64,000 bases of DNA from Azadirachta indica (GCA_022749755.1 CM040445.1:17691182-17755181), one strand, 5' to 3'. Counted from the stretch's first letter, positions 45,679 to 56,760 are shown. The notes: generated from the letters alone by a model not told the origin. Program-made: numbers and translations.

Positions 45679-46323
45679 ATGGTCAAGCCAGTTAGGAGAC
45701 TAAAGATTGACTCCATCGATCACTTCTACGACATTCCCACTTCACTAATTAAACTACAAATGGTGGACATGATTCATGAGAAGCTCACCCCAAACAAGTT
45801 GAGTTTCCAAAGAGACGTGTATTAGATATTTTATAAACCTTAATGACCTTTGTTTCTCCAACAATTTGACCTATTATACGTTACTGCTTGAGTTAAACGC
45901 ACGGGGTGCCCATAATGAAATGTGGTTTTTGGTGGGTGGTCAATTTATTTGTTTTTCTCGGGTCGAGTTTGGGCTTATCATAGGCATAAGATTTGGCTCT
46001 TATCTATTGAGGATACTTAGGAGGAACAATTGTTTAAGGGTTCAATATTTTGGTGACGAATTTAACATTAAATTGTCTTGGCTAACCACAGTCTCAACAA
46101 CTTCAATTTTTCACAGCTTGATGATTATAATACTGCAAAGCTGTCATTGTTTTTTTATAGAATGTGTTATGTTCAAGAGGCCTACCGTAATTTTGCAGAT
46201 ACATGGTTGTTATGGCTACTGTATGATTTGGATAAATCTAATCAATATCCTTCAGAAACAGTTTGGTGCTATACGTTCCAATATTTGCGCCAAATCATGA
46301 GAGGACCTTTTGCTAGGTTTTAG
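45679..46323 (+). pseudogene. DUF1985-like protein remains in the MULE-like element
   Basis: ATG at 45679 (after TAATAG, a possible splice acceptor) gives MVKPVRRLKIDSIDHFYDIP and stops at 45825. A second frame from 45866 reads LNARGAHNEMWFLVGGQFIC and FSRVEFGLIIGIRFG. The order of a helical start, a W/F-F..GG..(I/V).FS..EF.LI.G...G core and a later YPSETVWCYTFQYL (another frame, 46250) fits DUF1985 of plant transposon-borne ULP1-type genes. No peptidase C48 catalytic triad was found. Three frames are needed, so it is a relic. The DUF1985 call is by pattern and moderately sure. Confidence 0.55.
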
Positions 46324-46728
46324 ATTAGGGTGATGATAAAGAAAGCCCGAAGTGTGTGTAAGATGTTGAAGGTCTAAGCAGTACTTTCCAGATACATGGC
46401 CCTGTTATCTGTTTATGCGGATCACATAGTATTTCGCTTAATGTTCATATTATTGTTAAGTAATAATTTACATTATTCTGTTACATATATGAATTTATAA
46501 GACAGTTTCATCTGCTAGTCGTACGCTTGGACATATAGTGAATGGTTGCTTTTTGCAAATTCTCAAGTGGAGGTCAAAGAAGAAAATTTTGATGTTGGAA
46601 TTAGTAAAGAAGGAATTATTTGACAATGTACATGTAAAGAAATGAAGTTCATTTTCTTGTTTGAAAACTTATTTATTTTGTCAATTATATGTGTAATTTG
46701 TCGTTTCATTGTTTTGCTACAGGCACCG

Positions 46729-47535
46729 AATACATTGGTGTTATCAGCAGATAAGTTAGTGATTTAGTTGCACCTATAGACACTGTTAGTGATGGTGAGC
46801 ATGATAGTAATCTATTTTCCAATAATGTGCTAACTATTGAACGCACTAACAACGACAGTAAGTCCAAACATATGGTGAATTGAGGTCAGTATAGAAAGTT
46901 GCATGCTGAAAGAAGATAAGCATATGATGGTTATTTTGCACGTAAATTATGCACAATTACATGCATATGGTTTGAAATGAAATGGTATATTTTATTTGGA
47001 TACTATAGGCTACACAATGTCCTTTTCTCAAGTGCCCACTTCAGAGGATACCCTTGGAGGACCCAGGTAGTGCATGACGAGGATCATTCTCGTGATGCTT
47101 GATCAATGCAAAAAAAATTCATCAAATACATTGATGCTATCAGCAGATGAGTTTATGAGCCTGTATGTCAGAGAGTTAGTTGCGCCTATAGACACTGTCA
47201 GTGATGCTGGGCATGACAGTAATCTATTTTCCAATAATATGCTAACTATTGCACGCACTAACAGCGAGGGTGAGTCTAAACATATAGTGAATTGAGGTCA
47301 GTACAGATAGCTGCATGCCGAAAGAAGGTAAGCATATGATGGTTATTTTGCACATAAATTATACACAAGTACACGCATATGGTTCTAAATGAAATGGTAT
47401 ATTCTACTTAGATAATGTAGGTTACACGAATATCCTTTTCTCATGTGCCCACTTTAAAGGATACCCTTTGAAGACCCAGGCAGTGCATAATGAGGACCAT
47501 TCTCGTGATACTCGATTAATGCAAAAAGAATTCAC
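46729..47535. repeat. Tandem direct duplication, 396-bp period, inside the MULE-like element
   Basis: Copy 1 46729-47124 and copy 2 47125 to about 47535. Shared landmarks in order: AATACATTG, ATCAGCAGAT, CCTATAGACACTGT, AGTAATCTATTTTCCAATAAT, AAGAAG.TAAGCATATGATGG, CTCAAGTGCCCACTT / CTCATGTGCCCACTT and ATTCTCGTGAT. The second copy has an open frame (47074-47295) absent from the first, so at least one copy descends from coding sequence. Confidence 0.85.
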
Positions 47536-48244
47536 CCATGATATCATGGTCATCAAGGATTTTGGATGTAGTATTAGTTTTATGGTAACTTTCAGGGCTT
47601 CCACAATGATGACGAAGGGTTTCAATGGATAGCCCTTACATTGGCTGATCAGATAAATATAAATTACGATGTATAAATATATAAATTTGTCCATACGGAT
47701 ATGGCTTAGTGTATGTGTATTACATTTATATTGGTTGATTGGTCATTAGTCATACCATATACACTAAATAAAACATTTTCTAAATAGGAAATGAGCAAAC
47801 CAAGAGAGTTTTCGAAGCATTATACAAATGATGACAATATTCCGCTAGGAGATAGGCTAGGGCTAGGGGGTGTTAAAGCACTTAGTTGGTACAAATCGTA
47901 CAACATCTTTACATCCTAAAATTCATCTATGTGTTTATATTCATACAACAACCAGTCAATATAATTTAAACACTAAATTAATTACTTTCTACTACCTAAA
48001 TAAGATTGAATTATAAATCTACATGATTGAATGTTTTTAATTCACACATAAATCACCTAATGCCAGTTGCTAAAACTTTGCTGTCATAATTGCGGTTGCT
48101 GCCGTCTTTATTGTCCACCACCATCGTTAGTAAAAGATGCGAGTTTGGGGAAAAAAAAGTTTAAGTTTATGAGAGTTTAAATTTGTCAAAGTATAGAATA
48201 ATAAGAAAAGTAAAAAAATTGACTTTTGTTAAAAAAAAAAAATG
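47536..48244. other. Right interior of the MULE-like element, no gene seen
   Basis: AT-rich with a short frame after GGAAATGAGCAAACCAAGAG (47790) resembling the start at 45676 (GGAAATGGTCAAGCCAG), perhaps a further partial duplicate. No convincing coding region. Confidence 0.4.
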
Positions 48245-48365
48245 AAGTGGGCTATTAATAACAATTTAGTACAAGAAATATATTCTGGGCTAGGTTAGTA
48301 AAAGTTTTTTACAAAGGGCTACTTACCTAAACTTAAAGCAATTAGTACTATTTTAAAAAATTTCC

Positions 48366-48906
48366 CTTTTTTATTTCTTCTCTCCATCACCATTGTTTCT
48401 TTCCCGTTTTACAAACAAACATGACAATGAAAGCCGCCAAAATCGTAGACAAAACCACCAAAACTGTCGACCAACTAATGCTACCATCTCCGCCATTATT
48501 CGCCTACCAAAATTGCTAATGAAAGCACCAACAGTTGTAATACCCATTGATAACAATTTGGAAGCCACCAAGATTCATTTTTGAAGGTCCTTTTTTTTTT
48601 TAATATTTATGGTGACTTTTTCTTTCAATTTTTGTAAAAATAGTGTTCTTTGACATTTTATATTTACTAGAAAATGTAGGATTTTAATTTAATTTCTCTT
48701 ATGCATTCCTATATTCATTTGAACTTACTCACTAATAGATATATGTTATCAAATACAAGTTTTGATTTAATTTCAAGGGTATTGATATTTCTCGAGCCTT
48801 TTTTTTTTCCAAACTTGTTTTGAGTTAGAAGGTCATTGATATTAAGTGTGTGTCTTAATGATCCTATTCTTGGAGTAAACTATGTTAATTAATGTTTATT
48901 GAAGCT
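48366..48906 (+). promoter_or_regulatory. Unit 3 CNL upstream region, part 1
   Basis: Matches 10910-11400 upstream of the unit 2 CNL (CTTCTCTCCA, AAAGCCGCCAA, AGTGTTCTTTGACATTT, TTTCAAGGGT, ATTTCTCGAGC in order). It ends where an LTR-like insertion begins. Confidence 0.6.
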
Positions 48907-50448
48907 TGTTAATGCGATAAAATAATCGACCCTCGTGAAGTGGGATACTAGGTAATCTAATATTTGAGCTGGAGATGATTGTCCAGTCAACATTCTCAGC
49001 TTAGCATTCCGCACCCATTTTAATGTTATCTTGATCTTGAAGAGGCCCAAGAAATAGCCTTTCATATTTCACAAAGTTACAAGCCAAATTGTTGCAAAAC
49101 TTTCTCACCTCGTACCTTTGCTAACTTAGGCCTAATTTGAATGCAGTCACTTGCCACAAAGAGCACGGTCAAAATGAGGATGCCGGAGATTTTTCAATGA
49201 GCCCACTTTGACACTTAAGTCAGTACCTTGAGGAAGTAAATTTAAGGCCTGAATTTTGTAGCTCAAAATGACGAATACAAGGCAGATTCATGTAGTAGGG
49301 GGAAAATCAACTAATGTGAACACAAAAGACATGAAAATGGAGTGGATGTGGTCTTTTATGAGAAAAAACAATGAATAAACCTTCAAAAGACCACCATTAA
49401 TGTGTTTTTAAGGTTGTCTCAAAGAAACTACGAGCAAAGCAAAGTCTTCTTCTTGTTAAGAGAGAAAGTGTGATATAAGTTATGCCTGTTGAGAGAGCAA
49501 ATAATAACCATGATCTCTTAAAAAAAAGGGACAAAATATAGCTAATATGATGAAGAAAACATCAAGATTGTAGAAAAGTGATAGAAGAACCATAAAAGAC
49601 AACTATATTGAGTAAAGAACAACACTAAGATGCTATGGACACATGAAAAAGACAAAGGTTCTTTGTCTTTAAAGAGAGGATTAGAAGATATAAAGAGCGA
49701 GAGAGAGGAATCCTCCTTACATTGTGAAAAGTATGAATTTATATATAAGACTTTCTTTTTGTATGATTGGCCAACCGAAATTGCCCTAAATCTTTTTCCC
49801 TCTTTTTACATTTTAATAAATTTGAATATTTTATCTTTATCTTAAAAAATATAAAACTATGACACTTGATAAACAAGGATTAGCTCTAATGGCCTTATTC
49901 AAAATTGCTTGCCACGTGTTATATTATTAAGAGTTGAGATTATCTTGTACCTTATATCTTATCCCTTATCTAATCTTTTGCTTGACATATGTCATAAGCT
50001 GGTTCGCTGTCCTTTTTATAATGCTAAAAAACTGTAAACTTTAGGCGAGGTCCACTTGTCAGCTATCCAAAAGCTATTTTATCCCTCGCTCAGGTTGGAC
50101 AGCTCACCTTTGTTGTTACCAACATCAGGTGATCCACCGAATCAGCTGTAAACCTTGGAGGACTCTTATATTTTTTTTATTGGGAATATTAAAGATCAGA
50201 TCCATTGATATCTGGGATTATATCAAAGTATGGTACACTCACTTCATCTTTTCCATTATGGACCATTGGTTATAGCTACATGACACCCTTTATATGAATA
50301 CCTTTTAGCTTTTTAAGGTAGGATCTTGGCTAAGTAGTTATTCATTGTCAAGAGGGTTTCAACATGAGCAGATCATCCAATAAGTACCAGTTGGAGCTCC
50401 ATGTACTTACGTACCACCACTTGCCTAGTTTCTTTTTATCCCATAACA
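48907..50448 (-). mobile_element. LTR-like insertion, probably a solo LTR of 1542 bp
   Basis: The segment is absent from unit 2 (between 11430 and 11460). It starts TGTTAATGCG and ends CCATAACA, so it has the TG...CA ends of an LTR with inverted TGTTA/TAACA termini. Read on the minus strand it has a TATA box (ATTATAAAAAGGAC at about 50022-50009) some 430 bases from its start, a usual U3 arrangement. No coding frame beyond a short ORF is seen. The flanking bases AAGCT and ATTAG are not a target duplication, so ends or history remain uncertain. Confidence 0.5.
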
Positions 50449-51773
50449 ATTAGTAAAATTACTGAGTAATTTGGCGGATTAAATTACAAAACATACAAAT
50501 AAATTATAAAAACCGAATTTTTGTCATAGCATAGCCTTTAGAATAATATTAACTTCTAGTAAAATGTAAAATTATTATTTTATCACTTGGCAGTAACAAT
50601 TAGATTATTAAATACTTTTGATTAAAGTTACCGCATTTTATTTAAAGACTTGAACCAATAGCCCCGGCTCTCAGCACTCAAGTCTTTTTTTATAAATATA
50701 TATTTGATTTTTAATATTTGTTTGGTGAATTGTTGCTTTCTATACATGTTTTGTCCTTATGGTTTAATGACACGATGATTTAAAACATATATATTATAAA
50801 GATGAATGCCAAATCTTTGACACCTATCACCCTGTCTCCTTTTGTTTTCCACGCCTCCGCTCTTGAAATATGTAATTAGGACTCGAAAATTCTAGACTTT
50901 GACTTCAATAATACATCCAAGCAAGTCCTAGTCTTGTTGTTTATTAATGTTATCCTTAAGTCTTTCTTTATATTTAATTGCTAATAATTTATACTAATGA
51001 AGTTGATGGCTTTTTGCTTTGTAAAGTTTGTTTGTTTAGTTGATTCATAAAATTCTATTTAATTTTTAAATAAATTAAAATTCAAAATAATATATTGGCT
51101 TTTAGGAAATACAATCTCTTTTATACAAGTTGATGTTACAAAATTTTTATACGATTATCTAGTTGTCAATATTATTTATTAACTTTTAACTTTATATAAT
51201 AATTTGTGTAATGTGTTTATATTTTAGTATTATTTCATGTAAAATTTTAAAAAGAAGACGTTCAAAAATCTATCTATAACAATGAGTTAAGATTTTTATA
51301 CTTTTATTAAGAGACATTGTGTTCTTACGTCTGATAAATCTTTCGTTATTTCTTTTTTTGATCTCAAAGGCTACACTTTTCTATAGCTTCTTGTGCTCAT
51401 CGTTGCTTAGATAATTTTTATCTTAATCTCCTCCCTCCTTCTCTCTTAGTATTTTTACACATTCCGTTCTTTTTCCATTAGTTCCATTAGCTCTTTGCAT
51501 TTGTTCTTGATCCAGAGAAACTTTCTATCGCAATCACTAGTATTTGTTGTTTGATTGCTTCCCAACAAGTTTTCTATTTGCTTTGCTTTCGTTTCACTTG
51601 CTTGATTACTGTCTACTTTTCATCCTTTTATCAACTGATCTGCCACTGCTTGTGTTGTCACTTGTGTTTTCAACATTTCGTTTTGCTTGTTATGCTGTTG
51701 TCTCAGCATCTCCTTCTTGCGTTAACTAGTCAATTAAAAGAAGAGCAAAAGTGGGAAAGAATAAAGTTTGAAG
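50449..51773 (+). promoter_or_regulatory. Unit 3 CNL upstream region, part 2, and leader
   Basis: Closely follows 11455-12868 of unit 2 to the start codon: AAATTACTGAGTAATgGC block, AGACTTTGACTTCAAT (W-box core TTGAC), TTATTAATGTTATCC, and the pyrimidine-rich leader (CACTAGTATTTGTTGTTTGAT). Since the gene behind it is broken, this promoter region is an orphan. If still active it would transcribe into the solo LTR. Confidence 0.55.
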
Positions 51774-53886
51774 ATGCTGGATATCATTTTTTCTATTGTT
51801 TCCAAAGTTGCCAGGTGTTTGGTGTTGGACATTTTTATCAAATAAACAGCAAAAAATTAAACCAATAGAGTTATAAAACCTATGTAAGTATACAGTTTTA
51901 ATATAAAATAAAAAGAAAGAAAAGAAAAGATCATTTCTGGTACTTTTAAAATACTTTTACTGTTATTTTTTTCAACAATAATTTTCAAACTAATTCTACA
52001 GCAGTTCCCGTTGAGAGAAGAGTGAGCTTCTTTGTAATATGATGGCGCTTTAGAAAAAAACTGATTTTTTTTTATAGCACACATTAAAAGAAAAACTCTT
52101 TTTTTTTATATGTAAGGTTTCCACCCTATATATTTCTTTGATACCACTTCAATGTCAATTAAAACAATTTTAATTATAATAAAATTAATTTAATTGAATT
52201 AATTAATAACGTTTATTAATTAATTAAATATGTAAGACATCTACTAATAGAAGTAATAATTTCAATTAAAATAAAATTAATTAAATTTGTAAAACAACTA
52301 GCAGAAGTGAAAATCTAATTAATTCAAAATTAATATTTAAAAGAAATGATAAAGAAGATAAATATCTCTATCAGAATTCATCCATTTAATTTCTTAAATT
52401 AAATTATTTGGATATTAATTAAAGATATTTGCCTTAAAATATTTTATTATTAATTAATTCTTAATTAATTAATTAAATCTAAATTAAAATATATATTCTA
52501 GAAAACTATTTTCTAAACATATACATATTTAGAATAATTTTATCCATTATATTATTTACTGCACAGATCTAAGAGGTGGTATTGAAAACCTATGCACCTA
52601 CAATTTCAACCTCCAATAAATTTAAATAATTAATTATACTCTTTAATTAACTAATCTAATTTATTAATTTCAATATTATTCTATTAAAAATCTAGAATTG
52701 AATTCTTCAAATTCTATATATATTTTATTTAGAAAACTTTAATAATTTATTGATATAATCACTTCATGTAATTTAACCATTCATAAGCAGTCCAAAATTA
52801 GAATTAAGTCAATTTTCTGTTTTACTTCTCTAATTACATTTTTATTTTTAAGTTTCATTAATTTTTTACTGAACTGTTAATTTATAAACTATTTATAAAT
52901 TAAGTGCTCAAATTGTTCAATTTCAAAATTAATATTTTAAGGGAATCATCTTTCTGACTTCTAATAGTATGGAATCGATTCCATATTTATGTGTTACATT
53001 CCTAGTTATTTATACTATTAAATCTCCAAAATATAAATATTAAGCTTATTCTTAGAATAAATCTTAACAAATAACCCAAAAAACTCAATAATATAAATAA
53101 AAGTTTATAACTATTCAGAATTAAAATTGATTTATATATAATTATCTATTGAAATTATTTAAATTATCAGTTAATAAGGTAATTTATATTAGAATTCAAA
53201 ATATGTTTATTATAGTCCTATATAATCATATTATATAAAGTGTTTTTGCCATAATGTTACTACATTGACAGTCTGGACAAAATTATCATAATCTTAATGT
53301 TAGTGAATCATATTAGTAATATTTAATTCAGAACTCAATTTTAATTAATTTATTACGGACTATTTCAATTTATTATCTATACTCTTAATCCCCTTACATT
53401 TATGACACTTATATATATCAAAGTTATGATTACATAAATAAATTAAGATTTTTTTATATTAAATATAAATATAATTAAGTATAAAAAATACCAATTTTAT
53501 TTATTCTAAAAATACACAAATTATATACTTCTAGAACACTATCCCTAACATTTGGCTCTATCAGCAGAACGTGAAATTTATTATTTGCTGAAGTACAAAA
53601 GCAACTTTGAGAATCTCCGGTCAGAACTCGGGAAACTGAAGAATAAAAGTATTCAGCACAAGGTCGATGAAGCTAAAAGAAAAGAGGGAAAAGATGAAGA
53701 CTATGTCCAGAAGTGGCTGACATGTGTAAGCAAGATCATTGACGATGCCCAAAGGGGAAATCTACTGAAAATGAAGAGATAGCAGCAACGAGGCGATGCT
53801 TCATAGGTTGTGTCCTAATTTCATGATGCGCTATCAACTTAGCAAGGAAGCAGTGAAGCAGCATGATGATATTGTCAAGATCTTGT
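51774..53886 (+). pseudogene. CNL pseudogene, unit 3: coiled-coil start only, split by a solo LTR
   Basis: ATG at 51774 starts MLDIIFSIVSKVARCL, the same as the start of the unit 2 CNL, then is cut after 51822. The frame resumes behind the LTR at 53556 with SAEREIYYLLKYKSNFENLR and continues to DYVQKWLTCVSKIIDDAQRG. A missing base near 53750 (GATGCCCAAAGGGGAAA where unit 2 has GATGACCCAGTGGGGAAA) moves it to an early TAG at 53780. A second lost base (CATAGGTTGTGTCC) follows. Similarity to unit 2 ends at 53886, inside the region before NB-ARC. No NB-ARC or LRR remains. Confidence 0.9.
51823..53550. mobile_element. Solo LTR, 1728 bp, with 5-bp target duplication
   Basis: Starts TGTTGGACATTTTTATC and ends ATCCCTAACA; flanks are TTTGG at 51818-51822 and TTTGG at 53551-53555. 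Comparison with the unit 2 exon (GTGTTTGGCTCCATCAGCAG) shows the exon is restored exactly if the segment and one TTTGG are removed. TG...CA ends, 5-bp duplication, lack of genes and length fit a solo LTR left by recombination between the two LTRs of a retrotransposon. The interior is strongly AT-rich. Confidence 0.85.
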
Positions 53887-54098
53887 CAGCTAAATAATTT
53901 GAAATTGTACAAATAGATTAATTCAAATTAGTATTATACAGCGAAACACTGATAAAAGGAAAAACACATGCTTCTTACTAAAACAAATTGAAACACAAAA
54001 TTGAAAACTGAAACAATAACACTTGATTTGTTGCATAAATTATAGCAAAAACTTCATGACTGAATAGCAGTCAGGGCTGGTAAAAATTAAGATACCGG
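53887..54098. other. Junction sequence, no gene seen
   Basis: The CNL similarity ends at AAGATCTTG and unrelated AT-rich sequence follows (TCAGCTAAATAATTTG). The breakpoint has no visible repeat. Confidence 0.4.
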
Positions 54099-54395
54099 TT
54101 AACTAAAACATTTCTTGAATCGCCCCCACAGAAAGACTGTCTTCCCTTTCTTCTGATTTGCCAAAGCACTTGGTACAGACACCGGCGTGGACTGTACTGC
54201 TTGCTAGCTTGGCCAATTCGAATGCATTGGATTGTTTTGGAAAAAGGCTAATATAGCCTCCAATTGCTTCGAACCTTTTCGAAAAGACCTGGATGAACAG
54301 TCCTTAGCACTCATAGCGCTTGTTCTTTTGGGTTTCTTCAGATGAGGCACAAAGTTCATCAATGTGAGAGGCCTCGGCTTCTTGCGTTTCTTCAT
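54099..54395 (-). pseudogene. Unrecognised basic C-terminal coding fragment with one in-frame stop
   Basis: On the minus strand one frame runs from ATG 54395 to TAA 54099-54101 with a single TAG (54204-54206). It reads MKKRKKPRPLTLMNFVPHLK, then SAKDCSSRSFRKGSKQLEAI, and behind the TAG QAVQSTPVSVPSALANQKKG with a final FLWGRFKKCFS. Base composition is much richer in G+C than the flanks, suggesting host coding origin. The family is not recognised. The bases before the ATG (TGATTTATGAAG, minus strand) could be the end of an intron, so this may be the last exon of a captured or displaced gene. Confidence 0.45.
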
Positions 54396-54618
54396 AAATC
54401 AGAGATTAAGAGAGGTGGGTGCAAGCTTCGCAATTTACTTCGACTAGGTTGTGTCGCCTTTTTTCATTTTTTTTTTCCCAAAAAGAAATCATATCCCGTC
54501 TGCCTTTTAGTCAAAAAAGCACTGCACTGGTGCCTTTCCCCAAACTGTAACTTGTCACGATGTTACCTAAAAATACTTTTGAAGCACTCTCAAGCACTCG
54601 GCAGCTTCATTTTATTTT

Positions 54619-54715
54619 AGAATTTTTTTTAAAATAGTCAGTTATCAAACTAACACCCTTACAATGTTTTACACCAAACTAATCCAAGATTATATTTTCG
54701 GACAAAAATGAGCCT
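54619..54715 (+). repeat. Single MULE-type terminal repeat, related to the 42.6-kb element
   Basis: TTTTTTTTAAAATAGTCAGTT, then ACCAAACTAATCCAAGATTAT and TTTTCGGACAAAAAT follow the order of the TIR at 42645-42740 (GAAATAGTCTTAATT, ACCAACCTAATCTAAAATAT, TTTTCAGACAAAAATAT). The unidentified and SMC5-like fragments lie on either side of it. No inverted partner was found by eye up to 57 kb. Confidence 0.45.
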
Positions 54716-55167
54716 CACCTAACTATTATGCCAAAAAATTTGTCTTGCTCAAAAAATTTGTCGAGCAAAGGCAAAAAATTTTTCTTCAAATGTTTGTCTG
54801 AATAAAAATAAAAAATTTGTCTCATTCGAAAAATTTTTGAGTAAGGTTAAAAAATTTACATTATTCAAAAATTTTTTAAAGTAAAACAAATGTATATTGT
54901 AGAGGGCAAAAAGCAAAATTTTTTGAACTTAGATTTTGCTTAGAGTAGAGAAATGCAAGACTTTTAAACTTGGATATTACTTATAGAGGAGAAAATGCAA
55001 GACCTTTTCGGGGGAGAAATGTAATATTTTTAAATTTTGATTTTGCTTTAAGGAAAAAAAAAATGTAAGACTTTTAAACATGGATTTCAATACATATTTT
55101 AGTGAAATCAAATATTTAAAAACCTTTGTATTAGAAAAAAAATATGTAAAATTTATCTTTATTCTTT
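54716..55167. other. AT-rich stretch with repeated AAAAAATTTGTC motifs, no gene seen
   Basis: CAAAAAATTTGTC recurs around 54732, 54752 and in variants to 54860, and a GCAAGACTTTTAAACTTGGAT unit recurs at 54956, 54990 and 55064. These are short local repeats of unknown origin. Confidence 0.5.
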
Positions 55168-55990
55168 TTGTCTAACTTATTTATTTCTTCCTTAGGTAAA
55201 AAAGAGGTAGAGGATTATCGAAAAGAATTATCAAATGCCATAAGACATATAAAATCAATTGCTGTCGTCACTCTTGAACTTGAAAAAGAATTTCTTGAGG
55301 TTTGGTTTTATTATGGCATACCATTTGAATGCTTTATAAAATCCCAAAGAAGAGTTTGCTATGAAATGGCAATAAATTTACCTCTACTCCCACATTTTTT
55401 TCTGCTTTTCAAGGACAAATTGAGATGGTCATTTATTTATTCTTCTAAATTTTACAGTAGGCCTTTGATGTCTTCGGTGGTGAGTATGTTGGAAGGCAAA
55501 GCTAAAGTTAAAGATTTTATTCTTTATCTAGTTTCTCTTCAAGATCTGACGAGTTGTACATTTACAGTTGTTGATGAGATTAATCAAGGTTAGTTGTATT
55601 GTGTTCTTATGCTACTCAATGAATAAAACACAATATATGGGCAAAATCATAATGTTTCTTATGTCTTTCCCCCTTAGAATGGATCCTATAAATGAGAGAA
55701 AGATGTTTCAATAACTAATGGGAGCTGCCAGCCAACCTAATACACCTCAGTGAGAACATGACTATTTTTTTCCTTCTGGTTATTTTTTGTAATCGTAGTT
55801 TATGAACATCTGTCGGGGAAGGATTCTTTCATGTTTATTGCAAAAGCATAATGTTGGTACAACTATTTGTTTCTGTCAATGTTCTGCAGGTGTTTCTTAC
55901 TAACTTCGAGGCTGCTGCTAAATTTGGAGTACAATGAAGCCGGTAGAGTTTTGAATATAATGAACGGACCTAAGATTACAAACATTTTTG
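55168..55990 (+). pseudogene. SMC5-like 3' end in a chimaeric, broken frame
   Basis: SMC5 pairs with SMC6 in a DNA-repair complex; its C-terminal ATPase half has a conserved end. The frame at 55168-55593 closes with ILYLVSLQDLTSCTFTVVDE then INQG, the Walker B/D-loop segment (VVDEINQGMDP in SMC5). After an intron-like gap, about 55679-55735 reads MDPINERKMFQ, TAA, LMGAASQPNTPQ, and 55888-55980 reads CFLLTSRLLLNLEYNEAG then RVLNIMNGP, again as in SMC5. The nucleotides TCGGTGGTGAG at 55471 preserve the ABC-signature SGGE in another frame. The first 80 or so codons (KKEVEDYRKELSNAIRHIKS...) are not SMC5 as far as I can tell, so the frame may join two sources. Confidence 0.75.
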
Positions 55991-56760
55991 TATCTTTCAT
56001 TAACTTTTAGATCAAGAATATGTAAAAGATGGAGATTGACTATAATAAAATGTAATAAATACTTTTTATTTATTAATTAAAGTTTTTTATGCTTTTAAAA
56101 TCTTTATTTTTTTTATTTTGTAAATTATAAAATGTCTCTCCTACTTTTTCTCTTATTTATTATATCTTCTCATTTTAATTATCACTTGTAAATTGAAAAA
56201 TTTTTAAATTTACTATCAACAATACAAATAAAAACCCTTTATTTTAATTAATTAATTTGTCTAAAAGCTTTAAAAATATCACAATTCATAAATATTAAAA
56301 AAAAATCATTTAATTCATTAGAATGTATGAATAATTTGGTTACAAAATTTGAAACCCCTCGAAACCTAAACTTTTGGCTTTTAATTTTGAATTTGCAATA
56401 TAAATTTATTTTCAAGCATTTAATTAAAGTATCAAAAAAGTTGAACAGTTCTGTTACATACCATTATTATTATTGTTGTTACTACATATATGTCCTTTTA
56501 TAAAATAATAATATCTAAATTTCAAACCTTTTAATATATATTATAATATAATAAATTTTTTAATTTTTTAACTTATAAATGATAGTTAAAATTAAAATGA
56601 AAAAAATTCTAATTAAGATATAGGCATAATGCTAGAATTGGCCAAATCAGTAAAGTTATCTACCTTTTGCAACCCAAATTCCAGCCTCCCAAGCTATTTA
56701 AGTCTCAAGTAATCACTCTTGTACATGTTATTATTCACAATATCAAAGATCCTATGGCTA
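55991..56760. other. AT-rich intergenic stretch, nothing recognised
   Basis: Long A/T runs and short poly-T and TATTA repeats; frames are closed in all phases over most of it. Confidence 0.5.

Larger units (their letters stand above)
42636..48365. mobile_element. MULE-like element, 5.7 kb, about 120-bp TIRs, with DUF1985-like remains
   Basis: Left TIR 42636-42757 starts GGAAAGTTTTTGAAATAGT and ends AATAGCCCACTT. The right end 48245-48365, read inverted, starts GGAAATTTTTTAAAATAGT and ends AATAGCCCACTT, with aligned internal blocks (CTTTTGTAAAAAA against CCTTTGTAAAAAAC, ACCAACCTAATCTA against ACTAACCTAGCCCA). Flanks CTTTTTA (42629-42635) and CTTTTTTA (48366-48373) look like a slipped target duplication. 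Outside the TIRs the unit spacer is continuous with unit 2 (10900). The interior holds DUF1985-like coding relics, which in plants are often linked to ULP1-protease-carrying (Kaonashi-type) MULEs, and a nested copia. No MURA transposase is recognised. Confidence 0.75.
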
